Shown here one piece after another: positions 15,952 to 24,149 of a stretch of DNA of 64,000 bases (position 1 is the first letter of the stretch; each line of letters begins with the position of its first letter). The notes under the pieces were generated by a model. It saw nothing but the letters and a program-made list of their open reading frames with translations, did no database searches and was not told the origin of the DNA. The DNA is taken from positions 744,001 to 808,000 of the forward strand of contig JBDNIY010000001.1 of the NCBI GenBank assembly GCA_041688015.1, in the 5' to 3' direction. This DNA comes from Parvibaculum sp041688015 (lineage in GTDB: Bacteria > Pseudomonadota > Alphaproteobacteria > Parvibaculales > Parvibaculaceae). The position numbers were made by a program, and so were the translations under genes.

Positions 15952-16866
15952 GTGCTCGCTATCCTTACCTCACTGATCCCGGTCTTCCTCGTCATCGCAC
16001 TCGGCTTTGCCTTGAAGAGACGTAACTTTCCCGGCGAAGAAATTTGGGCGCCGCTGGACCAGTTGAACTATTACGTTCTCTTTCCTGCCCTCTTGCTGAA
16101 TACATTGGCAAATGCCGACCTCAGCAGCTTCGACGTTTGGCCCATGGCAGGCGCCATGGCCTGCGGACAATTGTCGATGGTCCTCGTCCTCATCATTGGG
16201 CGGCGCTTCTACACAATGAAAGGCCCGGAATTTTCCAGCGTCTTTCAGGGTGCGGTACGCTGGAACAGTTTCGTCGCGCTGGCCGCCATTGCCTCTATGT
16301 ATGGCCCCCAAGGCCTCACGCTAGCCGCGGTCGCAGTCGCAGTGCTTGTTCCCATCTCCAACACCATGTCCGTCATGGCGCTCACGCGCTATGCCCTGGG
16401 CATGACATCGCGTCCACTGGCGCTCGCCAAACTGCTAGCCAAAAACCCTCTGTTAATTGCTTGTGTGATTGGCATTGCCCTCAATGCCAGCGGCATCGGC
16501 CTTGCTGAGCCCCTCGACGTTACCGCTAGAATTCTCGGCAGCGCTTCGCTCACCCTTGGCCTTCTATCGGTTGGCAGCGGCTTGCGCATTGGCCATGTCA
16601 TCGAGGAAAAATGGACAGTTATCTACACGAGCGGCCTAAAACTCATCGCCATGCCTTTGCTGATGATGGGCTACTGCATGGTCTTTGACGTCACCGGTCT
16701 GCCGCGCCTTGTCGTATTGATCTGTTCAGCGGTGCCCGGAGCGACCTCATCCTACGTCCTTGCCCGCCAGCTTGGCGGTCACATGGAACTGATGGCAAGC
16801 CTCATCACAGGCGGCACTGTGCTGGCCATCATCACTATGCCCTTCATGCTCTGGGTATTTGGATAA
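15952..16866 (+). CDS. AEC-family permease (auxin efflux carrier type)
   Basis: A 304-residue membrane protein with about ten hydrophobic segments arranged as two five-helix repeats. The family features are LNYYVLFPALLLNTLAN after helix 1 and an internal VGSGLRIGHV and AVPGATSSYVLARQLGG near the end. Bacterial members export or import dicarboxylates or malonate (MdcF-like). The start is GTG at 15952 with GAGG 9 nt upstream. It probably shares a transcript with the MFS gene and converges on the acyl-CoA dehydrogenase gene, whose stop adjoins its own. Confidence 0.88.
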   Translation: MLAILTSLIPVFLVIALGFALKRRNFPGEEIWAPLDQLNYYVLFPALLLNTLANADLSSFDVWPMAGAMACGQLSMVLVLIIGRRFYTMKGPEFSSVFQGAVRWNSFVALAAIASMYGPQGLTLAAVAVAVLVPISNTMSVMALTRYALGMTSRPLALAKLLAKNPLLIACVIGIALNASGIGLAEPLDVTARILGSASLTLGLLSVGSGLRIGHVIEEKWTVIYTSGLKLIAMPLLMMGYCMVFDVTGLPRLVVLICSAVPGATSSYVLARQLGGHMELMASLITGGTVLAIITMPFMLWVFG

Positions 16867-18543
16867 TCAACGCCGGATCGATGCACGCTCCAATATAGCC
16901 CGTTGATCAACACCAACCGGCAACGTCCCGTAAATATCACCCCAGTCGCGTCCCAGTCGCGTCGTGCAGTAAGCGTCCGCTACAGGCGCGGGCGCATGAC
17001 GCAGCAAGATTGCACCGGCTGCCACTTTCGCCATGACCTCAACGATCTGACGAGAGCGCGCTTCGAGCGAACCAATGTCAGTAAAGGCATCTTTTAGGGC
17101 ATTGAGTGCACCGTTATAAGCAGTGTTCTGCCCGCGCGAGGCCTCGAACTCCGCCAGCACGACATCAAGCGCCTCCGGTTCACGCGACAGCGCGCGCAAT
17201 ACATCCAGACACATTACATTGCCGGACCCTTCCCAGATCGCATTGACGGGCATCTCACGATAGATACGACCGGCAATGCCCTCCTCGACATAGCCATTGC
17301 CGCCAAGGCACTCCATGGCTTCATAGGCAAGGTTCGGCGCACGCTTGCACACCCAGTATTTAGCTACCGGCGTCATGATGCGCTTATAGGCCGCTTCCGC
17401 CTCGTCGCTCCCCGCCTTGTCGAACGCACGCGCAACCCGAAAGGACAGCGCCGTCGCCGCTTCGGTTTCCAATGCAAGGTCAGCCAAAACATTCGCCATC
17501 AAGGGCTGATCAATGAGCTTCTTCTGGAAAACCGTGCGATAAGAACAATGGTGAATAGCGTTGGCGACGGCTGCCCGCATCATGCCGGCTGACGCCACCG
17601 CGCAATCGAGCCGCGTATAGGTCGCCATCTCAAGGATGTTGCGTACGCCACGCCCTTCCTCCCCGATCAGCCAAGCGCTCGCGCCCTGGAACTCAACTTC
17701 GGATGACGCATTAGACTTATTGCCGACCTTGTCCTTCAATCGCTGGATACGGATCGCGTTAGGCGACCCGTCTGGCGTGAAGCGTGGCATCAGAAAACAC
17801 GACAGGCCGCCCGGTGCCTGCGCCAAAACCAAAAATGCATCGCACATGGGAGCTGAAAAAAACCACTTGTGACCCGTGATGCGATATTCGCCACCCGGCC
17901 CACCACCATTAACCGGCGCGGCACTGGTCGTATTGGCGCGCACATCTGTACCACCCTGCTTCTCCGTCATGCCCATGCCCAGCGTCACACCCGTCTTCTC
18001 AGCGGCGGGCGCAAATGTTGGGTCATATTTGCGCGACAGGATGCGCGGCACCCACTCCTTGGCGAGATCGGGCTGAAATAGCAGCGCCGGAACCGCCGCA
18101 TTGGTCATGGTAATGGGGCAGCCATGACCGCTTTCGATCTGGGTCATCATATAGGTGCCCGCCAGCCGCGACACGATAGCGCCAGGCTTGGGTGCCGTTC
18201 CGTCTTTCAGATAGTCCCAAGGCGAGCCATGCAGACCTTGTTCGACTGAGAGTGCCATCAAGCGATGATAGGAAGGATGAAACTCAACCATGTCGAGGCG
18301 ATGACCGAACCGGTCAAAATTCTTCAAGACAGGCAAATAAGTATTAGCTTGCCGCCCCAAATCGATCACCTCAGCCGTACCGATCTTGGCACCAAATGCC
18401 GTCAATGACCCCATTGCCGAACCACCACCCTCACGTTCAATCGTCTCGACGAGAGCCTCATCGGTGGTAAAGAGGTTATAGCCTTCCAGCGGGGGCGATT
18501 GGTTAAAGACCTCATGGGTGGCAAAAGCAGCGGGCTGTGTCAT
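16867..18543 (-). CDS. AidB-like acyl-CoA dehydrogenase
   Basis: A 558-residue flavoprotein of the AidB branch of the acyl-CoA dehydrogenase superfamily. N-terminal FNQSPPLEGYNLFTTDEAL, MGMTEKQGGTDVRANTT, ITGHKWFFSAPMCD, the C-terminal AYEAMECLGGNGYVEE and a DNA-binding-type C-terminal helical domain are all typical; E. coli AidB is about 540 residues. AidB proteins bind FAD and DNA and protect against alkylating agents; some are used as isovaleryl-CoA dehydrogenases by annotation only. The ATG at 18543 is preferred because GGAGG precedes it by 6 nt. No alkB, ada or other repair gene adjoins it. It is divergent from pyrB. Confidence 0.88.
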   Translation of the reverse strand: MTQPAAFATHEVFNQSPPLEGYNLFTTDEALVETIEREGGGSAMGSLTAFGAKIGTAEVIDLGRQANTYLPVLKNFDRFGHRLDMVEFHPSYHRLMALSVEQGLHGSPWDYLKDGTAPKPGAIVSRLAGTYMMTQIESGHGCPITMTNAAVPALLFQPDLAKEWVPRILSRKYDPTFAPAAEKTGVTLGMGMTEKQGGTDVRANTTSAAPVNGGGPGGEYRITGHKWFFSAPMCDAFLVLAQAPGGLSCFLMPRFTPDGSPNAIRIQRLKDKVGNKSNASSEVEFQGASAWLIGEEGRGVRNILEMATYTRLDCAVASAGMMRAAVANAIHHCSYRTVFQKKLIDQPLMANVLADLALETEAATALSFRVARAFDKAGSDEAEAAYKRIMTPVAKYWVCKRAPNLAYEAMECLGGNGYVEEGIAGRIYREMPVNAIWEGSGNVMCLDVLRALSREPEALDVVLAEFEASRGQNTAYNGALNALKDAFTDIGSLEARSRQIVEVMAKVAAGAILLRHAPAPVADAYCTTRLGRDWGDIYGTLPVGVDQRAILERASIRR

Positions 18544-18668
18544 GGCGTCCTCCATCTTCAAGCCCCAAAGCCTATCATGCTGAGGCCCTGCCTTGCCGAA
18601 CAAGCCCAAAATTTTATCGTCTTCGTCCTTGCGGCCTCCCGAAATCAGACCTATACAATGCAGCTTTA

Positions 18669-19637
18669 ATGACCAACGCGGACACACAGACAAGCATCCC
18701 CTTCCCACATCGACATTTGCTGGGAATCGAAGGGCTTTCCGCCGGTGACATTACCTCCCTTCTCGATCTCGCCGATACATATGTCCTGCAAAATCGGCAG
18801 GTAAACAAAAAAGGCACAGCCCTTCGCGGTCGCACACAAATTAATCTCTTCTTTGAAGCTTCGACCCGCACGCAAAGCTCGTTTGAACTAGCTGGCAAAC
18901 GCCTCGGCGCAGACGTAATGAACATGTCGGTCTCCTCGTCCTCAATCAAAAAGGGCGAAACACTGGTCGATACGGCCATGACCCTCAATGCCATGCATCC
19001 CGACCTCATCATTATACGCCATGGCGACAGCGGCGCTGTCGAACTACTCGCCCAAAAGGTCAGTTGCTCGGTTATCAATGCCGGCGACGGCAGCCACGAA
19101 CATCCAACGCAGGCCCTGCTCGATGCGTTGACCATCCGCCGCCGCAGAGGCAAACTCGAAGGCCTCACCGTTGCCATTTGCGGCGACATTTTGCACAGCC
19201 GCGTGGCGCGTTCCAATATAGCGCTATTGAACATCATGGGCGCTCGTGTGCGCGTCGTCGCGCCGCCGACCCTGCTGCCCAAAGGCATCGAGCGATTTGG
19301 CGTCGAAGTGTTTCACGATATGCGCAAGGGCCTTGAGGGCTGCGACATCGTCATGATGCTGCGCCTACAACTCGAACGTATGTCAGGCTCCTACGTACCC
19401 TCGCAGCGTGAGTATTTCCACTACTACGGCCTCGATTACGAAAAGTTGAGCTTCGCCAAACCCGACGCGCTCATCATGCATCCCGGCCCGATGAACCGTG
19501 GCGTGGAGATTGACAGCGCCGTTGCCGACGACATCAACCGCAGCGTCATTCGCGAACAAGTCGAAATGGGCGTCGCCGTCCGCATGGCCGTGCTCGATGC
19601 CCTCGCCCGCAATCTGCCAAATGAGCGTTCCCTATGA
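18669..19637 (+). CDS. pyrB: Aspartate carbamoyltransferase, catalytic subunit
   Basis: A 322-residue ATCase. The carbamoyl-phosphate loop is FFEASTRTQSSFELAGKRLG (residues about 56-75), with HGDSGAVELLA, GDGSHEHPTQALLD, the GDILHSRVARSN loop and the MHPGPMNRGVE aspartate-binding motif. It catalyses the first committed step of pyrimidine synthesis. No pyrI exists here; instead a dihydroorotase-like gene overlaps its stop as ATGA, as in organisms whose ATCase forms a complex with a dihydroorotase homologue. The upstream frame extends over the divergent aidB-like gene and is not coding. Confidence 0.96.
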   Translation: MTNADTQTSIPFPHRHLLGIEGLSAGDITSLLDLADTYVLQNRQVNKKGTALRGRTQINLFFEASTRTQSSFELAGKRLGADVMNMSVSSSSIKKGETLVDTAMTLNAMHPDLIIIRHGDSGAVELLAQKVSCSVINAGDGSHEHPTQALLDALTIRRRRGKLEGLTVAICGDILHSRVARSNIALLNIMGARVRVVAPPTLLPKGIERFGVEVFHDMRKGLEGCDIVMMLRLQLERMSGSYVPSQREYFHYYGLDYEKLSFAKPDALIMHPGPMNRGVEIDSAVADDINRSVIREQVEMGVAVRMAVLDALARNLPNERSL

Positions 19638-20920
19638 GCCGCACCGGTTTCATTAATGCCCGCCTGGTCGATCCCGCATCCGGCCTCGACACTTTAGGCA
19701 ATCTGCTGGTCGAAGATGGCAAGATCGCCGACCTTGGGCCGACGCTTTTCAACGACTCCATTCCCGATGGCGTCGAGATCGTTGATTGTCGCGGACAAAT
19801 GCTATGCCCCGGTCTCATCGACATGCGCGTCTTCACAGGCGAACCGGGTGCTGAGCACCGCGAAACCCTACGCACGGCAAGCCTTGCGGCCGCAGCCGGT
19901 GGCGTCACCACGCTCATCGTCATGCCAAACACACACCCGGTCATCGACGACGTGGCGCTGGTGGATTTCATTGAGCGCCGCGCACGCGACACCGCCGTCG
20001 TCAACATTCATCCCATGGCCGCCCTGACAAAAGGTCTTGGCGGTACGGAAATGACCGAAATCGGCCTGCTCAAAGAAGCAGGGGCCGTCGCCTTCACCGA
20101 CGGAGATCGATCGCTCAACGACGCACAGATTATGCGCCGTGCGCTTTCCTATGCCGCTCACTTCGATGCATTGATCGTTCAACATGCCGAAGTTCCCGAA
20201 CTTGCGCATGGCGTGATGAACGAAAGCGAGTTTGCCAGCCGTCTTGGTTTGGCCGGCATACCCGCAGCCGCCGAAACCATCATGATCGAACGCGACCTCC
20301 GCTTGCTCGAACTGACGGGCGGTCGCTATCACGTTTCACAAATTTCCTGTGCAGCCTCGGTTGAAATTATCGCACGTGCTCGCCGCCGTGGACTCAAGGT
20401 TACATGCGGCGTATCGGCAGCCCATCTGACACTCAACGAAAACGACGTGCAGTCCTATCGTACTTTTTTCAAACTCTCGCCACCGCTACGTGCTGAAGAC
20501 GACCGACGCGCGCTCGTCGCAGGCCTTGCTGACGGCACCATTGACGTCGTTGTATCAAGTCACGATCCACAAGACACAGAGGTCAAGCGCCACCCCTTTG
20601 CACAAGCTGCCTTCGGCGCCATCGGGCTGGAGACACTTCTCGCTTCTTGCCTGTCACTGGTTCACAATGGCGACCTGCCGCTGATGCGTCTGCTGAGTGC
20701 CATGACGCACGTACCGGCAGACCTCCTAAGCCTAAACACAGGGCGGATCGCTGCCGGGCTTCCTGCTGACCTCGCCCTCATCGACATCGGTGCATCCTGG
20801 ATCGTCAAAGCCGACGCCTTGCACTCCATCTCCAAAAACACGCCATACGATGATCGTCGTTTGCAGGGTCAGATATTGCGCACCATCGTTGGTGGACGGA
20901 CGGTTTACACACGGGAGTAG
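19634..20920 (+). CDS. pyrC: Dihydroorotase-like protein, probably non-catalytic (PyrC'/PyrX type)
   Basis: A 428-residue protein of the type I dihydroorotase fold: GEPGAEHRETLRTASLAAAAGGVTT (split here near residues 75-100), NIHPMAALTKGL, AAAETIMIERDLRLL and the late KNTPYDDRRLQGQILRT segment. The metal-binding DxHxHxR found in active enzymes reads DMRVFTGEPG here, and the catalytic SDHAPH segment reads SSHDPQ. Several ligands are therefore missing, as in the inactive PyrC' partners of class A ATCases. The likely role is structural, assembling the ATCase complex, with a separate active PyrC elsewhere in the genome. It overlaps pyrB by 4 bp. Confidence 0.9.
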   Translation: MSRTGFINARLVDPASGLDTLGNLLVEDGKIADLGPTLFNDSIPDGVEIVDCRGQMLCPGLIDMRVFTGEPGAEHRETLRTASLAAAAGGVTTLIVMPNTHPVIDDVALVDFIERRARDTAVVNIHPMAALTKGLGGTEMTEIGLLKEAGAVAFTDGDRSLNDAQIMRRALSYAAHFDALIVQHAEVPELAHGVMNESEFASRLGLAGIPAAAETIMIERDLRLLELTGGRYHVSQISCAASVEIIARARRRGLKVTCGVSAAHLTLNENDVQSYRTFFKLSPPLRAEDDRRALVAGLADGTIDVVVSSHDPQDTEVKRHPFAQAAFGAIGLETLLASCLSLVHNGDLPLMRLLSAMTHVPADLLSLNTGRIAAGLPADLALIDIGASWIVKADALHSISKNTPYDDRRLQGQILRTIVGGRTVYTRE

Positions 20921-20924
20921 ATTT

Positions 20925-21536
20925 ATGCGGCTCTATCAGATGCAGAATTCCGGCAATTGCTACAAGCCGAGATTGCTGGCTCATCTTTTAAGCATAAATC
21001 TAAAACTGCTGGATGTGGACATACTGAAAGGCGAAAGCCGGACGGAAAATTTTCTCGCCAAAAATCCCAATGGCCGCACACCGACACTTGAATTTGACGA
21101 CAGGCGCTGCCTCGCTGAATCGGGCGCGATAATCTTCTATCTTGCCGAAGGCACAACTTTTTGGCCCGAAGACCGCCTCGCTCGCGCACAGGTCCTGCAA
21201 TGGATGTTTTTCGAGCAATATAGCCACGAGCCCTATATCGCCGTCGCCCGCTTCTGGAAAACCATCGCACCGGATTGCCCACCCGCAATGACGGCTCGTT
21301 TTCCCGAATGGCACCAGAAGGGCTACGCCGCGTTGGACGTGATGGAAACCCATCTCATCGGGAAAAATTACTTCGTCAACAACACCTACACCATCGCCGA
21401 CATTGCCTTTTATGCGTACACGCACAAAGCTCACGAAGGCGGTTTCGACCTCGCAAGTTACCCCAACATCCGCAACTGGCTCACGCGGATCGAGACGCAC
21501 CCGAAACATATTTCAATGGACGAAAGAAACATTTGA
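20925..21536 (+). CDS. Glutathione S-transferase family protein
   Basis: A 203-residue intact GST. The N-terminal thioredoxin domain has YQMQNSGNCYKPRLLAHLL, the cis-Pro segment NPNGRTPTLEF and the glutathione-contacting AESGAIIFYLAEGT. The helical domain has NTYTIADIAFYAYTH (the N-capping/IAD motif) and YPNIRNWLTRIE. It lies 4 bp after the dihydroorotase-like gene and is probably co-transcribed. The substrate is unknown. Unlike the two degenerate GSTs at 8065-9978, its motifs are complete. Confidence 0.9.
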   Translation: MRLYQMQNSGNCYKPRLLAHLLSINLKLLDVDILKGESRTENFLAKNPNGRTPTLEFDDRRCLAESGAIIFYLAEGTTFWPEDRLARAQVLQWMFFEQYSHEPYIAVARFWKTIAPDCPPAMTARFPEWHQKGYAALDVMETHLIGKNYFVNNTYTIADIAFYAYTHKAHEGGFDLASYPNIRNWLTRIETHPKHISMDERNI

Positions 21537-21548
21537 TGCCCTTCACTT

Positions 21549-21617
21549 CCCCTCTCCCCTTGGGAGAGGGGGGAGAGGGAGGAGAGGGAGGACCGAGCAA
21601 AGCGAGCGGAGGGTGAG
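21549..21617. repeat. REP-like palindromic element
   Basis: A 10-bp perfect inverted repeat (CCCCTCTCCC at 21549-21558, GGGAGAGGGG at 21562-21571) is followed by purine-rich GGGAGAGGGAGGA sequence and a tail with AGCAAAGCGAGCGGAGGGTGA. A similar layout recurs at 63300-63415. It lies just after the GST stop, so it may also act as a transcript 3' hairpin. Confidence 0.65.
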
Positions 21618-21722
21618 GATCTTGCCACGTTTACAGCTCCACAAAAATCCATTCAAATCTCCCCCTAGCATCCCCACGCTGCCCCCGCTAAGATCACATG
21701 CAACATCTCTGAGGGGGCCATA

Positions 21723-22355
21723 ATGTTCAGTTCACTGAATGAAACCGCAAACCTGCCTTGGGTTTTCGCGGCACTTGTTATCGGCTATTTGCTCGGCTCC
21801 ATTCCATTCGGCTTGATCTTCACCCGCATGGCGGGTCTCGGCGACATCAGAGACATTGGATCGGGCAACATCGGTGCGACAAACGCGCTGCGCACCGGCA
21901 ACAAGAAAGTAGCTGGCGCGACATTCCTGTTTGATGCTGCAAAAGGCACGGCGGCAGTTTTCCTGTTCGCCTATCTCGCGCCTTCGCCCGAAATGGTTTT
22001 GCCGCTCACAACACTCGCCGCTGCTGGTGCCTTTCTAGGCCACTTGTTTCCGGTTTGGCTGCGTTTCAAAGGCGGCAAAGGCATTTCGACTTTCATAGGT
22101 GTCAATCTCGCACTCTTCTGGCCTGTCGGACTTCTTTTTTGCGCAACATGGCTCGCCGTCGCTGTCCTCTTTCGATACTCATCACTGGCAGCCCTTGTCG
22201 CGGCACTCGCTACACCCGTCTATCTCGCGATCTTCGGTCGCTACGATCTCCTGTCGTTGAGCCTCTTGCTCGTTGCCCTCATCTATTGGGCGCATCGTGA
22301 AAACATCGCCCGCCTTCTCGATGGCAGCGAATCCCGTATCGGTGGGAAAAAATGA
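21723..22355 (+). CDS. plsY: Glycerol-3-phosphate acyltransferase PlsY
   Basis: A 210-residue integral membrane acyltransferase with five or six hydrophobic segments. The three catalytic loops are visible: GYLLGSIPFGLIFTRM near residue 20, the RDIGSGNIGATNALRTGNKK loop and FLGHLFPVWLRFKGGKGIST. It transfers the acyl group of acyl-phosphate to glycerol-3-phosphate, the first step of phospholipid synthesis. GAGGGGG lies about 6 nt upstream of the ATG. The stop overlaps dprA as ATGA, the usual alphaproteobacterial arrangement. Confidence 0.96.
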   Translation: MFSSLNETANLPWVFAALVIGYLLGSIPFGLIFTRMAGLGDIRDIGSGNIGATNALRTGNKKVAGATFLFDAAKGTAAVFLFAYLAPSPEMVLPLTTLAAAGAFLGHLFPVWLRFKGGKGISTFIGVNLALFWPVGLLFCATWLAVAVLFRYSSLAALVAALATPVYLAIFGRYDLLSLSLLLVALIYWAHRENIARLLDGSESRIGGKK

Positions 22356-23479
22356 AGGCGCGCCTAAGCGAAGCCGAGCGGTTTGCGCGCCTTCGCCTTG
22401 CGCGAAGCGACAATGTTGGCCCGGCGACATTTCGTGACCTTCTCCAACATCTCTCGAGCGCTGTCGCCGCCCTCGAAGCCCTGCCGGAACTTGCCCGCCG
22501 CGGCAGCCGTAAAAATCCACTCCGCATCGCGAGCCAGAAAGACGTCGAGCGCGAAATCACGGCAACCGAAGCCATCGGGGCGTCTCTGATTATTTTTGGC
22601 GATGAAGCCTATCCTCCAATGCTCGCCGCGCTAGACCCTCCCCCACCAGCCATGACGGTCAAGGGTGATTTGTCTCTACTCACTCGACGTTCCATCGCAA
22701 TTGTCGGATCGCGCAATGCCTCGGCAGCAGGCGCAAAAATGTCTACAATCTTGGCCCGTGATCTTGGGCAGCAAGGCTTCACTATTGTTTCAGGCCTTGC
22801 GCGCGGTATCGACGCGGCAGCGCATCGCGCATCGCTGGATAGCGGCACAATCGCCGTACTCGGCGGCGGTCTCAACATTGTCTATCCGAAAGAAAACCAA
22901 GCGCTGCAGGAAGAAATCGCAGAGCGGGGCCTGCTTGTCGCCGAAATGCCTCTTCATACCGAACCCCGTGCAAACCTTTTTCCGCGACGCAATCGCCTGA
23001 TCTCCGGCCTGTCTTTGGGAGTGATCGTCGTCGAGGCCGCACTTCGATCAGGCTCCCTCATAACGGCACGTTATGCGTTGGAACAGGGGCGAGATGTATT
23101 TGCCGTGCCCGGCTCGCCGCTCGATCCGCGAGCGCGTGGCGCAAACAGCTTGATCAAGCAGGGAGCTCCCCTTGTGGAAAATGCTGAGGATATTATTGCC
23201 GCTTTCGATCTGCCTGCCATGAAACGTCTGTTTGAACCTGCTGCGCCAGATTTCGCTCTGCCGCGTGAGACGCAAAACCTAGGGTCAAGGCATGACCTGA
23301 ACGACAGCAGACGACAACAGGTGATAGCGGCCTTGGGCCCAACGCCGATGCAGAAGGACGAAATCATCCGACATACCGGCCTGTCCGCTTCCGAGGTTGG
23401 CATTGCCCTGATCGAACTTGCCGTGGCCAACCGATTGCACCGCCATACTGGCGACCGCGTGAGCCTAATACCGGAGTGA
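22352..23479 (+). CDS. dprA: DNA-processing protein DprA
   Basis: A 375-residue DprA (Smf): an N-terminal helix-hairpin-helix region (SDNVGPATFRDLLQHL), the Rossmann-like core with IVGSRNASAAGAKMS, GLARGIDAAAHRASLDSGT and GRFNLISG-type NRLISGLSLGVIVVEA, and a C-terminal winged-helix domain from about residue 310 (TPMQKDEIIRHTGLSASEV). It binds single-stranded DNA and loads RecA during natural transformation. No other competence gene is in the window. It overlaps plsY by 4 bp. Confidence 0.95.
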   Translation: MKARLSEAERFARLRLARSDNVGPATFRDLLQHLSSAVAALEALPELARRGSRKNPLRIASQKDVEREITATEAIGASLIIFGDEAYPPMLAALDPPPPAMTVKGDLSLLTRRSIAIVGSRNASAAGAKMSTILARDLGQQGFTIVSGLARGIDAAAHRASLDSGTIAVLGGGLNIVYPKENQALQEEIAERGLLVAEMPLHTEPRANLFPRRNRLISGLSLGVIVVEAALRSGSLITARYALEQGRDVFAVPGSPLDPRARGANSLIKQGAPLVENAEDIIAAFDLPAMKRLFEPAAPDFALPRETQNLGSRHDLNDSRRQQVIAALGPTPMQKDEIIRHTGLSASEVGIALIELAVANRLHRHTGDRVSLIPE

Positions 23480-23506
23480 TGACAAATTCAGGATCAATCC
23501 GTGAGA

Positions 23507-23755
23507 TCATTGACCGACCGCCGAACGTCCTTGTGATACGAGCCGAGCCTCTTCTGCCGCCATGCCGATGAGGTAAGCCAGAAATCTGTAACGTCGCGTT
23601 ACAGCCAGACGGCGTGCAGCGATCAGAAGCTCGAACAGATAACTAGCGGAATCATCCTCCTTCTGAAGTAACAGATCCGCCCCCTTCACGTCCGATCCAG
23701 AACTCCTTGTAACCCTGGAGACACTCATCGTTTCCGCAACTACGTTCCGCAACAT
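23507..23755 (-). CDS. Small protein of unknown function
   Basis: An 82-residue, probably alpha-helical protein: a polar first third, then ASYLFELLIAARRLAVTRRY and RFLAYLIGMAAEEARLV, an amphipathic helix pair. The ATG at 23755 is chosen because GAGGAG lies 7 nt upstream; the upstream extension is less convincing. There is no signal peptide or cysteine. It is convergent with dprA and faces a long AT-rich gap before topA. I do not recognise the family. Confidence 0.7.
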   Translation of the reverse strand: MLRNVVAETMSVSRVTRSSGSDVKGADLLLQKEDDSASYLFELLIAARRLAVTRRYRFLAYLIGMAAEEARLVSQGRSAVGQ

Positions 23756-24149
23756 CCTGCTCTCCTCATGTACGGGTCGTTGTGTAAGAGCCGTTATGTA
23801 AAATTTTCTCGGCCTCGAATCATAAAACACATCTAAATAGATATATCCTAAAGTATTATTACACTACCTTATGACTATTAAAATGACTAATTCATGTTAG
23901 CGAAATCCGACAATCAATCTGATCGAAACGCTTCGTCCCCTCACGATCTACCAAAAACCCGCCAGTTTCTGCGACATTTGACAGAGACTCGGGTTTTCCC
24001 CATGTTCTGGCACGGCTGATTTGGCCCGCGGCGGCTCGGACAATCCAATCCTCAATCTTGCCAGTGGAACGGATTTAGCCACTCGCTGATCCAAATGGAT
24101 CAGCGTTTGCAGCCGTTCCCTTGGACATTAAAGTGAGTTCAAAAGCCCG
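23756..24149. other. Gene-free interval upstream of topA
   Basis: 394 bp with no convincing ORF. The first half (to about 23935) is AT-rich and contains ATGACTA twice within 20 bp. The second half approaches topA and holds the nested hairpin at 24066-24119. The promoters of the small minus-strand gene and of topA should both lie here. Confidence 0.6.
24066..24119 (+). promoter_or_regulatory. Nested hairpin in the topA leader
   Basis: An inner perfect 9-bp stem (CGCTGATCC at 24084-24092, GGATCAGCG at 24097-24105, AAAT loop) sits inside an outer 7-bp stem (GGAACGG at 24066-24072, CCGTTCC at 24113-24119). It ends 30 nt before the topA ATG. The short T-run after the inner stem is weak. It could be an attenuator-like leader structure or a cruciform site sensitive to supercoiling; both are inference. 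Confidence 0.5.
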
